A stretch of 64,000 nucleotides of DNA from Cryptolaemus montrouzieri (taxonomy: Eukaryota; Arthropoda; Insecta; Coleoptera; Coccinellidae), in contig JABFTP020000186.1 of NCBI GenBank assembly GCA_013387265.2, forward strand, positions 33,546,605 to 33,610,604, read 5' to 3'. The notes below the pieces were generated by a model, which was not told where the DNA came from, ran no database searches, and saw nothing but the letters and a program-made list of their open reading frames with translations. This document shows, piece by piece, positions 15,970 through 27,505 of the stretch. The position numbers and the translations under genes are program-made. How positions within the stretch are numbered: the stretch's first letter is position 1; each line of letters starts with the position of its first letter.

Positions 15970-16464
15970 GTGAAGATCAACTTAAAACAGAAAGCAGAAC
16001 TTTTCGTTTCGAATAAACACATGGTTGAAAATGGAAAGGAACCTATGAGGAATTATGACAATTGTAAGGTTTTGAAATTTCCTTTGGGAATGAATTCCGA
16101 ATTCAAATTAAATCTTCACAATGAACGTTTTTTCGACGAACGTATAATTTTAAGGGATAATTCTATTGAGAATACTAGACTTTATAGGATATATGAAAGT
16201 GGAATGGATGATATTCAAATTAGAAGGAATATTTTGAATGAAAATGAAGCTCAAACGTCAAGCGGACTGTAGATGGTCCATATCATAGTGCACTTTGTCG
16301 ACAATATTGAAAGGTTCAAACTTGAAAAGTATTGCGCGAACGAAAATCACTTTCATGGAAACATGGGGCCGAATCCTCAAAATGAACTAGTAGATCTTCA
16401 CTTCAGTACTGAGACCAATCATCCTATATGGAGCCAGTCTATGGTAAAAGAGATCGAAACTTAA
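15970..16464 (+). other. Two consecutive in-frame open frames, unknown
   Basis: A frame of 100 codons (15970-16272, starting MKINLKQKAELF) ends with TAG and the very next codon is ATG, continuing 63 codons in the same frame to 16464. The composition is protein-like (charged, few low-complexity runs). This could be one decayed coding sequence with a nonsense codon, perhaps from a transposon lying upstream of the LINE fragment at 16.9 kb. No domain is recognised. Confidence 0.3.
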
Positions 16465-16849
16465 CCCCTGCAGGAGACAACTAGACAAAATCAAAATGCT
16501 ATCGAGAAAACTCTTCACAAGGCAAGCAATCAAGTAAACAATTGAACTAACGCTGCTTCATCTTCGCAAAGGAGAAAAAACTATCACACAAGCCGTTCAG
16601 TTTTGCCGACCCAGTAGCCTCAAGCTTGGCGACTTGATGGGATATCTGAAGGTCTGGACTGTAAAGTATTGTGTTATAAATCCAGATATCCGACACTTAA
16701 GTTTGTCAAGCATTATAGTGTTCTCTTCTTCTTCCCACACTATATATATATTTTTTTTTTTGATTTTTTTTCCGGGCAATCACTTCCAGATATCACCGAA
16801 TTAACAAAGTCTTCGGATTCTACCTTGTTCATCTCTAGATGTGTATGGA

Positions 16850-17242
16850 ATGAATAGTAAGATTATCAAATTCGTGTGCGAGATCATAGAGCTTTCCCTT
16901 TGAACATTGTTTAATCGGTGAATGGAGGAGGGGGTGTTCCCTATCGTTTTCAAAAGATCCGGGGTAGATCCGATCTTCAAGAAAGGCGATCCTAATGATC
17001 TGAACAACTATAGACCCAAAGCGATAATACCAACTATCGCGAAAGTATTCGAACATCTATTGAAAACTAGATTCATGAACTTTCTTGAAGGAAGTAGATT
17101 ATACTCCGACTTGTCGAATTGCAATGATTCTGTTATGTTGTTCTCAAGAAAAACTTATAAATGGGGAATTGTGTCTCTTGAAATTATCGAAAGAATGAGG
17201 CACATCAAAAAACCATCAAAATCAATTTTATCTGAAGATTGA
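16850..17242 (+). pseudogene. LINE reverse transcriptase fragment
   Basis: The frame beginning at 16922 contains DPIFKKGDPNDLNNYRPKAI followed by AKVFEHLLKTRFMNFLE and a degraded SDLSN block. This is RT blocks 1-2 of a Jockey-like LINE (the usual form is PxxKKGDPxxxxNYRPIS). It stops before the catalytic blocks and is directly followed by another LINE in the same orientation. Confidence 0.75.
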
Positions 17243-17288
17243 AGGTGGAAAGTAAATATACTATACTCAACAGGGTGAAGATATAGGA

Positions 17289-17477
17289 TTGGAGGGACAG
17301 GTCCCTATACTCTCTTGTGAAAAGCTCAATTCAAAACAACCCGATATCTACAGTTCTTTTAAAGTGATACTTTTTGTGAATAATGTTCAGAAAGTTCTAC
17401 ATCCTGTGACATGGCCTGAAGGAATTATGGTCAAAAAGTTTTTTCGAGGAAGAAGGAGAGAGAACACGAACCAGTAA
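17289..17477 (+). pseudogene. LINE ORF1 C-terminal remnant
   Basis: The peptide has CEKLNSKQPDIYSSFKV, then VTWPEGIMVKKFFRGRR. This pattern is the C-terminal end of LINE ORF1 (nucleic-acid-binding Gag-like) proteins, where a WPEG/WPxG motif precedes a basic tail. ORF2 begins about 45 bases later, the usual order. The similar motif CEKLQSKF...SFKV occurs in the separate ORF1 at 25.6-26.4 kb. Confidence 0.7.
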
Positions 17478-17499
17478 TCAAGGTAAGTCTTTTTCCGTC

Positions 17500-18375
17500 T
17501 ACTATCAGAATATCAGAGGTATGAGAACTAAACTAAACCATTTGAGGAAATCGATATCAAATCACGATTATGATATAATCTTACTTACTGAGACCTGGCT
17601 CAGCCCTGATATTCCTTCAAGTGAATTGGACTTTGACGGCTATGTTATTTATCGTAAGGACCGTGATGATTCGACTAGCAGGAGGTTAAATGGAGGCGGA
17701 GTACTGATTGCTGCTTCAACTGACCTGCAATCTAAAGAAATATGCAGTCATGAGTCATCTGTCAATATTGAACACACTTTTGTCTGCGTCTCATCATTTC
17801 CTAGTAACTTTCTTTTCGGTACTGTTTATTTATCAGAAGTATCACTGCAGTCGTATCAAAACCATTGTGATGTAGTGGAGGATGTCATTATGCATTATCC
17901 GGAGTCGACAATGTATCTTTTTGGTGATTACAATTTGAGTAAATATGAATGGTCAAACGATGATCTTGGTGTGCCTGTAGTACCATACATTATTGGACGA
18001 ATTATTAGTGACGCCTTTGGATATTTAAATCTTCTTCAGATGAATCAGATTAAAAATCAAAAAAATTCATTGTTAGACTTACTTTTTACAAGTGAACAAA
18101 ATACAATTGTTAGTCTCGCGGATATTGTGTTGCTTCCTATAGATGTACATGGTGGTCATCCAGCATTTAGATTTACTGTATCCCATCATACGAATGATGG
18201 TGTACTTAGCTTCGAAGAGACTTATCTCGATTTCAAAAACTGTAATTTCTCTGCTTTTAATAATTATTTGAATAACGTAAATTGGGATGTCGTTTCTCAA
18301 GCAGTATCCTGCATGGTTTTCATCGGAATTGAAGGATCTCATCATTCAGAAAAAAGTTGCTTATAAAAATTTCAA
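17500..18375 (+). pseudogene. LINE ORF2 part 1: APE-type endonuclease
   Basis: Long intact frame (the Met at 17521 is probably internal, since YYQNIRG precedes it). Endonuclease motifs appear in order: YYQNIRGMRTK (Asn block), IILLTETWLS (catalytic Glu), GGGVLIA, LFGDYNLS (the GDFN block), SLLDLLFTS, and DVHGGHPAFRF, where the SDH block has become DVHGGH. This domain would nick target DNA to prime reverse transcription. Near 18290-18370 the frame shifts (QAVSCMVFIGIEG against QYPAWFSSELKDLI in the next frame), so the ORF is broken before the RT. Confidence 0.88.
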
Positions 18376-18525
18376 ATTATCCGGTACGCCCGAAAACTAC
18401 AGTACATTTTCTAAATTGAGATCAAAGTGTAAGTTATTAACTGACAAATGCTACAAGGATTATATAGATAGTGCTGAATCGTCGATCATATCGGATCACA
18501 AAAAGTTCTCTAGTTTTGTAAATCG

Positions 18526-18528
<3 letters not shown>

Positions 18529-18618
<90 letters not shown>
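18529..18618. repeat. (TA)n microsatellite inside a LINE ORF2
   Basis: Pure TA array of about 90 bp lying between the endonuclease and RT of the LINE. LINE-like frame precedes it (KLRSKCKLLTDKCYKDY...FVNRK) and resumes after it at about 18655 (MYLNDKQGSCGQD), so the array arose or was inserted within a coding region. Confidence 0.97.
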
Positions 18619-18621
<3 letters not shown>

Positions 18622-18654
18622 AATAATTATATTTGATAATAATAATTCTTTTCC

Positions 18655-20010
18655 CAATATTATGTATTTAAATGATAAACAGGGATCTTGTGGACAAGAC
18701 ATCGTCAATTTATCTGCTGATCATTTCTCTTTATCTTTCACTTCTAGCCGTTCTGAATATATTCCTCGAAAAACTGGCAGTAGTGTTTGTTTAAATGTTT
18801 TCGATTGTTCGGTGGAAAGTCATGAAGTTCTACAAAAGGCTCATGATTTATTATTATTTGTCATTAGCATTAAAAACAAGTTTTGTAACCCCTGTTAAGA
18901 AGTCTGATAGTAAACAAGACAAAAAATTACAGACCAATCAGTATCTTGAGGGCTATACTAAAACTGTTTGAGAGCCTTGTTCATTCCAAAATTTCTTTTG
19001 CTTTTAGTCAGGCTATCATTAGTGAACAGCATGGTTTCCTCAGGGGCAAAACAACTGTGGCTAACTTAGTTCTTTTCTCACAGTTCTTACTCGAGACCAT
19101 TCAAGAGGGAAGGCAAGTGGATACTGTCTATATTGATTGGGTTAAAAGCATTTGATCGAGTGAGCCATTCAATTTTGGATGCAAAGTTAGAATCAATGGG
19201 TTTTGTTGGTGAACTTTTGAAGTGGTTTAAAAGCTATTATAGGTCTCGTTCACAAATCGTTAGAATAAAAAGCTTCAAATCTTTTCTAATATCTGTATCT
19301 TCTGGTGTCCCACCGGGAAGTCACCTGGGAACTTTGCTTCTTATTAAATTTATAAATGATTTGGGTTCAGTAATTAGACATTCCCGTTTTCTACTCTTTG
19401 CTGACGATTTGAAAATTTTCAAATCAATTTATTGCATTGATGATGCTATTGCACTACAATCAGATTTAGATAGAGTTGTTGAATGGTTTTCAAAAAATGG
19501 CTTGGAATTAAACATCAACAAATGACAATGTATGTCTTTTACTAGAATTAAGGATCTTATTAAATTCGAGTATAGCGTGCATAATACTATGTTGAATAGG
19601 GTTTGTGTTGTGAAGGATTTCGGAGTTCTTATTGACTCAACGGTGAGCTTCAGGGCACATATCGAAAAAGTGGTCGGTCATGCCTTTAAAGTATCGGGTT
19701 ATATGAGACACAACACAAGTGTCTTCACGGGTGTTGAAGTTTTATTCGTATTATTCAATAGTTACTGCAGGCCTATCTTGAAATATGCTTCAACGGCATG
19801 GTCACCTCATTACGATGAACAATCTCAGGAAATTGAAGGAGTTCGAAAAAAACTCCTTCTTTATGCCTCGTATGAAATGTCTATTCCTAGAAAAGAATTC
19901 TCTGTCTCAGCTATGAGATCTAAAGCAAATTTCAGAACTTTGGCGGAACGAAGAATAATAGCTGACCTTCTTTTTTTGTACAAATACTTGAATAATGAAA
20001 TTGTCTGACC
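18655..20010 (+). pseudogene. LINE ORF2 part 2: reverse transcriptase
   Basis: RT blocks run in order over three frames: ILRAILKLFESLVHSKIS, SEQHGFLRGKTTVANL (18945-19155), KAFDRVSHSILDAKL (19145-19190), SSGVPPGSHLGTLL (19295-19340), FLLFADDLKIF with the catalytic FADD intact (about 19390-19425), and thumb motifs KDFGVLID, NSYCRPILKYASTAW. Breaks lie at 19140 (YIDWVKS where YxDxxKAFD is expected, so the first catalytic Asp region is split by a frameshift), at 19526 (TGA) and upstream near 18895. The protein is therefore inactive as it stands. Jockey-superfamily affinity is inferred from motif spacing. Confidence 0.9.
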
Positions 20011-20375
20011 TGATATTTTATATCAAATAGGTTTCTTGTACCTGGTAGAATCACAAGATCTGAAAATCTGTTTCATGAACCTTGATACCGAACTAATTAT
20101 TACGGCAATGCTCCAGTATGTCGAATATTGAGGTTCGGCAACAAATATATGAACGCAGTCTGGTGCTTTAATATTTCCCTTGGGGAATTGAAGGGGAGAC
20201 TTAATTCGCTTAGTTTTTCTAGCTGAATGTAGTATGAACCTATACTATTCTGATTTTTTGTCCAGTAGTAGAATACTATTCACACTATTATGATTATATA
20301 TTTTCAAGTGGTTGTAAAATGTTGTTTGTTTTAAAGGTTCGTACCGTGAATAAATCAAATCAAATCAAATAAAAT
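20011..20375 (+). mobile_element. 3' end of the 17.3-20.4 kb LINE with AAATC tail
   Basis: After the RT frame ends, about 340 bases of degraded C-terminus and UTR lead to a tail of tandem AAATC units (20352-20372). Short tandem repeats at the 3' end, in place of poly(A), are usual in several LINE clades and mark the element's end. The same strand, spacing and continuity support one element from about 17.28 to 20.38 kb. Confidence 0.75.
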
Positions 20376-21808
20376 TAATTGAAATTGAAATATAAGAACT
20401 ATTTTCTTGTTTTTCTTCGTTTCAGTACTTCAGGACACATTGTATTTTCAAAGTTCATTGCCGATCTGCCATCATTAGGTCAGGTCATTTTGAAAGGAGA
20501 AATATTTCTTTCAAAATTATCGAGAAAGTAATTCCGAAATCAATTTTTATCGGAAAATTACGTCGGAGGTACGAAATGGGCAAATTCGGCAATATTTTTC
20601 TGTAGGCTGATGAGATAAGATGTCGAACCATGAAAACTCCGGAGCTATTTGAAATTTTATATATTTCATTCTTTTTATATTATTCTAAAGCAAAATGGAA
20701 AATATGTCAATCAATCACACTTGAATTGAAGGTTTTCCAGAGTCGCTCAGGACAGTATCCGTTATGGTATTTCTTCTTCTCGAAAACAAAGGAGTGAGTA
20801 TGTTTTATACAAAGCGTTTTTCTAGGTATGATGAGCACGAAGTATTTTCACTTTTTCAAATATACTCTATACCGAAATTCGTTTTCACCAATTCCTTCGA
20901 CGCGAATCTCCAAAAGAATTTAGGAAGTTGAAAGGTGATTTTCTCCAAGAAATTAGCTGATTTTATTCTTGCCTGGTTACCGAATAAAAAGTTTTAACAT
21001 GAACTATCAAAAAAAATTCAGGGCACTTTGTTGTATTTGCAAAAACTGAACTGAGGCAATAATGTTAGGGTTAATAAAATTTTAGTGTGAGTTTTAAGGT
21101 TTGATATTTCACAAACTGCTTGCCCCATTGCTATGACTTAAAGAACTCCTTAGAAAATATTTTGCTATGAGGTAACAGGTATATAAATCTTTTTCTTCTT
21201 GGTGAGATCTATGGAATTTTATAAGACGTCAAAATCTTTTTTCAATCTTTAATTTCACAGAATTCTTTTGAACGATGAATATTTTTGGAATGAAGTCGTT
21301 TTTTGAACCCATAATTGTCTCAAGGTTCGTTATTCGCATAATTCATTTATTGACAGCAGAAGAACCTACATTTTCATTTTCTGAGAGATAAGGCATGCAG
21401 AAAATGTTGAAATATCCGAATGTTAACGAAAATATATTTTCATTGAACATTTCAAAAGATTAACAGCCTAAGAGAAACAAATTGTCCAAAGAGAAAATCT
21501 ATATAAAGGTCATATTTCTGCATTCAATCCATTATTTAGGCTCCTGATTGAATACGTTCTACATGGAAGCTTTGATTCATCTCCAATTTTCTATAAAGGG
21601 GTATTCTCTGGGGAGTTAGAAATCGTTTAACAAGTTTTTTGTTCTCCGACATGAAATGGTCTAATAAGTTTTCGCTAATGGGAAAATATATAGATATAAA
21701 AGGTTTACATAAAATTTCGACCGTCCACGATCTTGTAAATATCATTTTTTTTTAATTCGGGAGGCTTTTACTTGGTAAAATTCCATTATCAATAATAAAA
21801 ACAATTAA
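20376..21808. other. Non-coding stretch, nothing recognised
   Basis: AT-rich sequence with only short frames on either strand. No transposon motif found. Confidence 0.5.
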
Positions 21809-21858
21809 TGTGTTTTAAGGAATTTTACTGAATATTAAGTAAAATTCCTTAAAACACA
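21809..21858. repeat. Perfect 21-bp inverted repeat (hairpin)
   Basis: TGTGTTTTAAGGAATTTTAC followed by one T (21809-21829) is exactly the reverse complement of 21838-21858, with an 8-base loop GAATATTA. It would make a strong cruciform or RNA hairpin. It lies just left of the unknown repeat module at 21.87-22.17 kb and could belong to its end. Confidence 0.95.
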
Positions 21859-21869
21859 GTACTTGTTTT

Positions 21870-22170
21870 TCATTATAAATATCATTTTCTTTTGCGGAGT
21901 GACAAGATTATTTATTTTGCTCAAACATTCAACATTTAGGCCTCCCTGGTGTTTCTCAGTTATATGAGCCAAATAATGATTAATCAACTTTTTGTTACAA
22001 TCTTTACGCCTACATAAGCTACAGTTAAGAAAATGACGTATTTGAGCAGGTGTCCAATGCATTCTATTAGATGGCTCTTAAGACGAACCAGGATGAATTT
22101 TTTCAGTTGCTGAAGTACAGGTTGTGATGCCGGTAATGGTCTTTCAGTAACATAAGAGCTAAGAAACTAG
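21870..22170 (-). repeat. Unknown repeat module with Cys/His-rich peptide, copy 1
   Basis: On the minus strand this matches the + strand of 39654-40175. It begins with a GAAAGACCATTACCGGCA block, followed by GGTTCGTCTTAAGAG and ATCTAATAGAATGCA. One frame (22062-21835) reads HFLNCSLCRRKDCNKKLINH with an ITEKH following, a possible Cys2-His2-type zinc-binding end. The copy at 39.7 kb has about 270 extra bases in the middle, so this one has an internal deletion. The class is unknown; a transposase C-terminus (for example of piggyBac type, which ends in a Cys-rich finger) is possible but unproven. Confidence 0.6.
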
Positions 22171-22176
22171 AAAATG

Positions 22177-24795
22177 CATCAGAATATCAACCTCGGTATT
22201 CGCGAGATGCAGGAATTCTAATCTTGCGGAATCTCAGTATTGTGCGACATCTCACATTGAAAAGAAATGATCATAGAAAATGTAACGAAATTCCTATCAT
22301 ATTTCTATTGGCTCTAATTGTTCTTCAGGAGCAAAACAGAGAAATAAAATCTCAAGCTAACCAGTAATTCATTCAAAAAGTAACATAGTATTCTAAAACT
22401 TGAAAATAACTCCTCAAAAAGCATAAAGTATCTAGGGTTTCATCTGCCAGCCGACTCCGAATGCTGCATGCCAGATAATTAGCTGAGGAAAACGCCCGTT
22501 CTGCCTCGACAGTTGTTGGTACTACAGATAAAAGACATTGGTGAGCGAAATGTAGATTTTGTCCTTTTGACCCTCCTGACTCATACAAATATATTTCTTT
22601 TTTCAAAATCATATCAAGTGACGATGACAAAGGTTTCACACGTTTTGCGTACGCTCTTTCAATGCCATTTACAATTCCTCGTCAAGACTGAGAGAAGCGT
22701 TCGCCATTTCAGGCTCTGAATTTTCACTGCAGCTAATGTAATTGAATCGTCATTGTCACTTTCATTCATGGCTTCATCTGCAACTAAAGATGAGATGTAG
22801 AGGGTTTGTTTTCTTCATTGACTGCAATATTGTCATCTTTGGTACTGTTCTTGTGTAATCACCCGATTAACTTTATTATTTCTTTTTTGATTGAAGATTT
22901 TGGAGACAGTTTGAAATCACTAGCAGATTGATTGAAATATACGTCATATTGGACAGGGTCTGTCAAATAATACAATGCTGCGGTCATAAATGTTCGGCGT
23001 TCATTAGTCCGAGCCCTCATGGATTCATGAGCTACTGGTGTTCCGAGTTCTTCTAACATTTCCACCATAAGTTGCAGAGTAGTATCAGCAGTTAACAAAT
23101 CCGAATTTCGACGACATAGTACTTCCACTGCCAGTTTTATAGGCTGAAATTCAAGTTCTAAATCTGATAAAGCACGATATTCTTCGTCTGAGAAGCTATG
23201 ATTTGTATTCGATAAAAGATTGCAAGTAATCAAGGCTTTACTTCACCTTATTGAATGTGGAAATCATATCTGCAAGCCTAGACCAGAGTGTTCTGCAGTC
23301 CAGCACGAGTTGCACATTTTAGCTGAATTCGTCCTTCATTTATTTTTGAAAAAATCATTTGTCGTTGGTGATTTTTCAAAAAGTTTGACTACTTGTCTTA
23401 CTTTTGTTGATAAGGTGATCAAACTCTGGCAAAAAGTCAACTTCATCTACAGTGGGTAATCTGCAGTCAAATCCTTCATTTTCAATAATATCATCAAATT
23501 CTTCATCGTCAGACACCTCCACATCTGACTGAGCTAGGACTGGGTCTTTTGTACTTTCTTTTTGCGTTTCGGTTGCACGTTTTGATTTGGGAATCACATC
23601 TATAACTCACAATTGAATGCCGAGAACCTAGCATAGCTGGTGAAAGGATTCATGAGGTGTCCAACCTTTACCATTACACTGGCCCCATCTGTAGTAACAC
23701 CTACCATATCTTCATCTAATAACAAGCCATATTCTGATAATTTCTTCTTCAAGATAGTTATGCAATTCTCTGCAGGCATGCTTGCTACTATGCGCACAAG
23801 ACCCAAATTCCAGAGCATATTTTTATTCTCTAAAAATGTATGAATATTCACATTCATGAAGCGCCTGTTTTTGCATGAAGTCCATTCATCGAAAGTAAGG
23901 CTGAATCTATGGTTATCCTTTCTTAGATTCATAAGATCCTGCGAAACTTTCATTTTCAAACTCATACCATAATCCAAAACAATCTGTTTTATGAAGTTAG
24001 GCGATGCAGGTAATTTGTAGTCACTAGTCGCAAATAATTCTTTCATGTCTTTCGAAGTGCAAAAAGGTCTAAGAGTCATGCCATCTTTAGAAATCATCCT
24101 TGAAATTCTTCCCACCAAAGAAACTTTTGTAGGGACCAAAGTAATCACATATTTTCTGCCTCTTCCTACCAGTAGGGCGAGGTAGCCTTACTGACTCGGA
24201 AGCATTGATCATCATTGAAGAATTTGATGAAACCAGAGTCAAATTTTGTGCTTGGACAGTAAATGTACATGTAAGCCTTTGCAAGATCATGCCGTTGTTT
24301 TCAAAATAGACTTACACAATTTGCACTGGGCAGTTTGTCCATCCTCTACCTTCAAGTAGTATTTCCATACCTTTGATCTACTTCGAAACTCTTTATAAAG
24401 TACCTTTGTTGTCATTTTAACACAAAACGAATAGACCGAGAGAACTTAAACACACAAGAAACTATTTTCAACTGTTATTGGAATAGTTTATAAATCTGCA
24501 GATTGCCATGCACTCTGACACGTCCAGGCTCGCAAAACCATGAAAAATTTACGACAACCGGAAAACGTCTCGTCTTAATCATGCCTATCGCTCTGTGGCC
24601 CTAGCACCACGTGTTGCCACCGGAATCAGGTACATTGTTTACATAAGTCGACAACAACATGTGAAAGCACTGAAAGCTAACCAAAATTGACATTATACCA
24701 ATCTTGAGAATCGCCCATGATTTTAGGTTCGAGATTGATCTTGCAGAATAGGTGCGAGATCTCGGTATTGCAAGATCTTGGTATACTGATTCACA
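22177..24795 (-). mobile_element. hAT transposon, probable extent
   Basis: The transposase pseudogene is flanked by related GC-richer sequences: at 22177-22262 (ATCAGAATATCAACCTCGG, then GCGAGATGCAGG, then ATCTTGCGGAATCTC) and, in inverse orientation, at 24730-24795 (minus strand ATCAGTATACCAAGATCTTG, then CCGAGATCTCGCA). Both are built from short motifs such as CCGAGATCTCGC and CGAGATCTTGC. Imperfect inverted ends with subterminal repeats fit the hAT superfamily. The exact termini and an 8-bp target duplication could not be fixed by eye. Confidence 0.5.
22373..24415 (-). pseudogene. hAT-superfamily transposase with BED finger, decayed
   Basis: Minus-strand pseudogene covering nearly the whole family length. 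From the Met near 24415: a BED zinc finger (KVWKYYLKVEDGQTAQCKLC, then HVHLLSKHK; C2H2 ligands visible) with a TGA inside it. Next, GYPxxSxGR-like sequence, then LTFDEWTSCKNRRFM (first catalytic Asp) and GVTTDGASVMVKVG (second Asp) in the frame 24148-23600. An acidic stretch (SDVEVSDDEEFDDIIENE) follows at 23376-23597, then ELEFQPIKLAVEVLCRRNSD (23233-22859). The C-terminal dimerisation (hATC) domain at 22639-22373 reads SVVPTTVEAERAFSSANYL, with the catalytic Glu, then RSRLADETLDTLCFL. At least four frame breaks make it non-functional. The order of domains leaves little doubt about the family. Confidence 0.92.
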
Positions 24796-25637
24796 ATATA
24801 AGCCCCTGCAATATTTTTTTTTTGAGGAGGTATTCGAACAAGATATGCCTACACATTCTGCAACATCATATGTCATAGCCCTTCCAGAGTTGAATAGGAG
24901 CCATTCGTTATAGGAATGGTATGTGCAGGAAGTGTTGACGTTATTTTCATTATTCTTGGCGAAATTATGACCCCAATATTGATATAACTTTCGTGATTGT
25001 CAAGAATGGGTAGACATTTAATTTCAAGATTGGATTTTGAGGATCTAATAAAATGCACCAAATATTGCACCAATATTAAAGCATTCAACAAGCCACTCTA
25101 GTTCGCATCTCCTTTATTACTAGGGGAAGCCCCTTTCAGGATATGGTCCTGGAAAAACACCTGGGAAAAGACAAATAGTGGAGGTACCGAATTGATGCTG
25201 GAAATCAATTTATATACACCACACGTTCAGATGGTCCAACTTGTTTCGTTCTCTTCGACGATACAACTTTTACAAGCGTGTTTTTCTTCTGAAATTTAAA
25301 CATGATATAAGTAGTTTGAAACAAAAAATGAATACATTCCGATGTTTAGCTGTAGAGCCCCGCAATACATTCACTAACCCCGTTCGGTAACTATAAATAT
25401 ATTAGTTCGCCGCGTTCAATATAACTGACTGAGCATCGGTATTAAATCCAGGTTTCTCCGTTTCCAGTGGCTCGATAATCGGATCTATATTTTCGTATCC
25501 TAGGGGTACCATTTCGTATAGATATATGAGAGTTTTACATGAATCTATAGATAATTTAAATCCATTTTATTTTCTCTCTTCAACATTCTTGCTTCTGTTA
25601 AATTCATCACATAAATACAATTGAAGTATATCGTTCC
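24796..25637. other. Non-coding stretch, nothing recognised
   Basis: Short frames only. The final 50 bases could be the 5' UTR of the LINE ORF1 that follows. Confidence 0.45.
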
Positions 25638-26410
25638 ATGCCCAGACCGTCGATACATATCATGTCTATTATTTCGAGTCAACGCCGTAATGAAGCCACG
25701 GGACGTAAAATAGAATTATTGCGTGATTTAATAAATCCCATAGAGTTGCGAATAAAAGATCAGTGTGAAATAATTTCACTCTTAAAATCAAAATGTGAGA
25801 AGAATATATTTGAAGAATCGAAAAACAAATCTAAAAGGGCTCAAGAGCAGGTTGAAATTCCAAACAACATGCGAGATGGAAAAGGAACACAAGTCAACTC
25901 GAAGTTGCAGAGTGTGTCGTATGCATCTATGACGAAATCCAGTTCAATTTCGCGCACAGCAAAAAATGCAACAACATATGATAAAAGCAATGTAAATGAT
26001 TCTCATCAATTGACTTACATTGACTTCACAGAGATCGTGATTCCCAAATCGAACAAAAAAGAGAGGGAATTCCCTGCATCTGCAGGAGGCGTTGGAAACA
26101 ATGAAGAATTAACGAAATATAAACAAGTGACGTCCTCGCATACTGCTAGCAGTCATAGTAATTCAAAAACAAAACTCGGGCAAGGAAACTCTGATACAAG
26201 GAGGAAGCATCAGAGTTGAATAGTTGTTGGAACTAACAAAACAAATTGTATCAAAGCAACTCACAAGAAAATACAATTATTTGTTTCAAGAATTGATCCA
26301 TCGACAAGGACAGAAGATTTCACCAAGATGGTGAGAACAAATTTGCCAGAGGCGGATTGTGAGAAACTACAATCAAAGTTTTCAGATAGTTATCTATCGT
26401 TTAAGGTGTT
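25638..26410 (+). pseudogene. LINE ORF1 (Gag-like) protein, interrupted
   Basis: A frame of 193 codons (25638-26219) starts MPRPSIHIMSI and has a predicted helical, possibly coiled-coil part (residues about 25-60, IELRIKDQCEIISLLKSKCE) and a Ser/Thr/Asn-rich middle. After a TGA the same element continues with IVVGTN, KKIQLFVSRIDPSTRTEDF and CEKLQSKFSDSYLSFKV (about 26222-26405). This order is usual for ORF1 of Jockey/CR1-like LINEs that lack zinc knuckles or carry them later: such proteins coat the element RNA. The frame then runs into repeat R1, and no WPEG tail or ORF2 follows, so the element was cut by R1. The start codon is a guess. Confidence 0.7.
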
Positions 26411-26419
26411 TATAGATGA

Positions 26420-27125
26420 CATTTATAATATTTTTCGAACGACTGTCAAAATTCTTCGAAAATTTTTCTTCAAATTAAACAAGTTCCACGAAGAAATAAT
26501 ATATGGGCCATGTCAACCCAAATTATCGGGTCCATAATGATTCTAATATCTATAGATCATAATCGGCATCACTTGGAGGACTTAACCTGCCCATCGGGGC
26601 TCTCTCGGTCAAACAGAGAAGGAATTTGAGGAAATATCGCAGGTTATGTATTTTTTTATTATCTTCTTAGTCCTTTATATGACCTTGCTTGCTATGTAAA
26701 CTCTTTTCTTAGATTTGTTCAGACATATACGAAGTATTATTTTTGAAATATTTTTCTGCTGGTTTTTTTTCCATTGTTACAGATTTCTGTCCCAAACCCC
26801 CTTCCTTTCACCCTTGTCTTCGTTTGGAAATCATGGAATGCAAGAGAGAATGAAGCGGCTAAGCGGAAAAATCTTTGGTACTCAATATGTACACACGACA
26901 CTAACACAACATAAACAGACAAGCTATTGCTAGTGTAATAGCGACAGGTAAACGAGTTTTTTTCTCGGGTTTTTTCACTCGTTTATTGAATTATATGCAA
27001 GATACTATGGTTCCCCTGTTACATTTCCTGAGCTCCACTTGTGTTCTTTCTAACACACACCATAATTATAGATTTATTGTAAATACAATTATTCAAATTT
27101 TTGTAAATCCTCTAGCTAGTTCCCT
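26420..27125 (-). repeat. Dispersed repeat R1, inverse copy
   Basis: The reverse complement of this stretch matches 9837-10645 along its length, including GAGGATTTACAAAAAT at its start, GTGTCGTGTGTACA, ACATAACCTGCGATATTT, and GAGAGAGCCCCGATGG. It lacks the 120-base block near 10.38 kb. It interrupts the LINE ORF1 on its left and abuts the inverted LINE fragment on its right (breakpoint about 27125-27140). Confidence 0.85.
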
Positions 27126-27139
27126 TACGGAGGATTATT

Positions 27140-27505
27140 CATATGTAAAACTAAACTCATTCGATTTCGTGAAAATTGACACCCCACCATAGCCAATTAA
27201 TGATCAACCGAAAATTGCAGCTGCGTGGCATCCATCAAGTACAATAGAATGGGAAAATACACTCCTTATAAAATGCTCAGACAAACAAAGAACATCAGGA
27301 CACTTCTAACCTAAGAATTTCTCAATGAGATTCGACTTGTTAACTAATCCCTGTATATTTAAATGTTCAATGGAAAACCTTTTAATGATTTTGAGATCAC
27401 TGACCTCATTCGAAATTCCATCACTCACTTCGCCTCGTCCAGTGAAGCTTTCTTCCGAAAAACCCCTTCTGGCAAATGTTGATTTGTATGTTTTCACGGA
27501 TCGAT
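27140..27505 (-). pseudogene. Inverted duplicate of LINE ORF2 start
   Basis: Minus-strand copy of the LINE region at 30605-30966. It reads KTYKSTFARRGFSEES, then KIIKRFSIEHLNIQGLVNKS and IEKFLG followed by a stop (27306-27509), then a PDVLCLSEHF block of an APE-type endonuclease. It retains the stops of the plus-strand copy. The sequence ends at about 27140, against R1. Confidence 0.85.

Noticed and set aside
24601..25091. Minus-strand frames of 72-91 codons as genes
   Set aside because: No domain, no start context and no similarity; they overlap the probable hAT end and AT-rich sequence.
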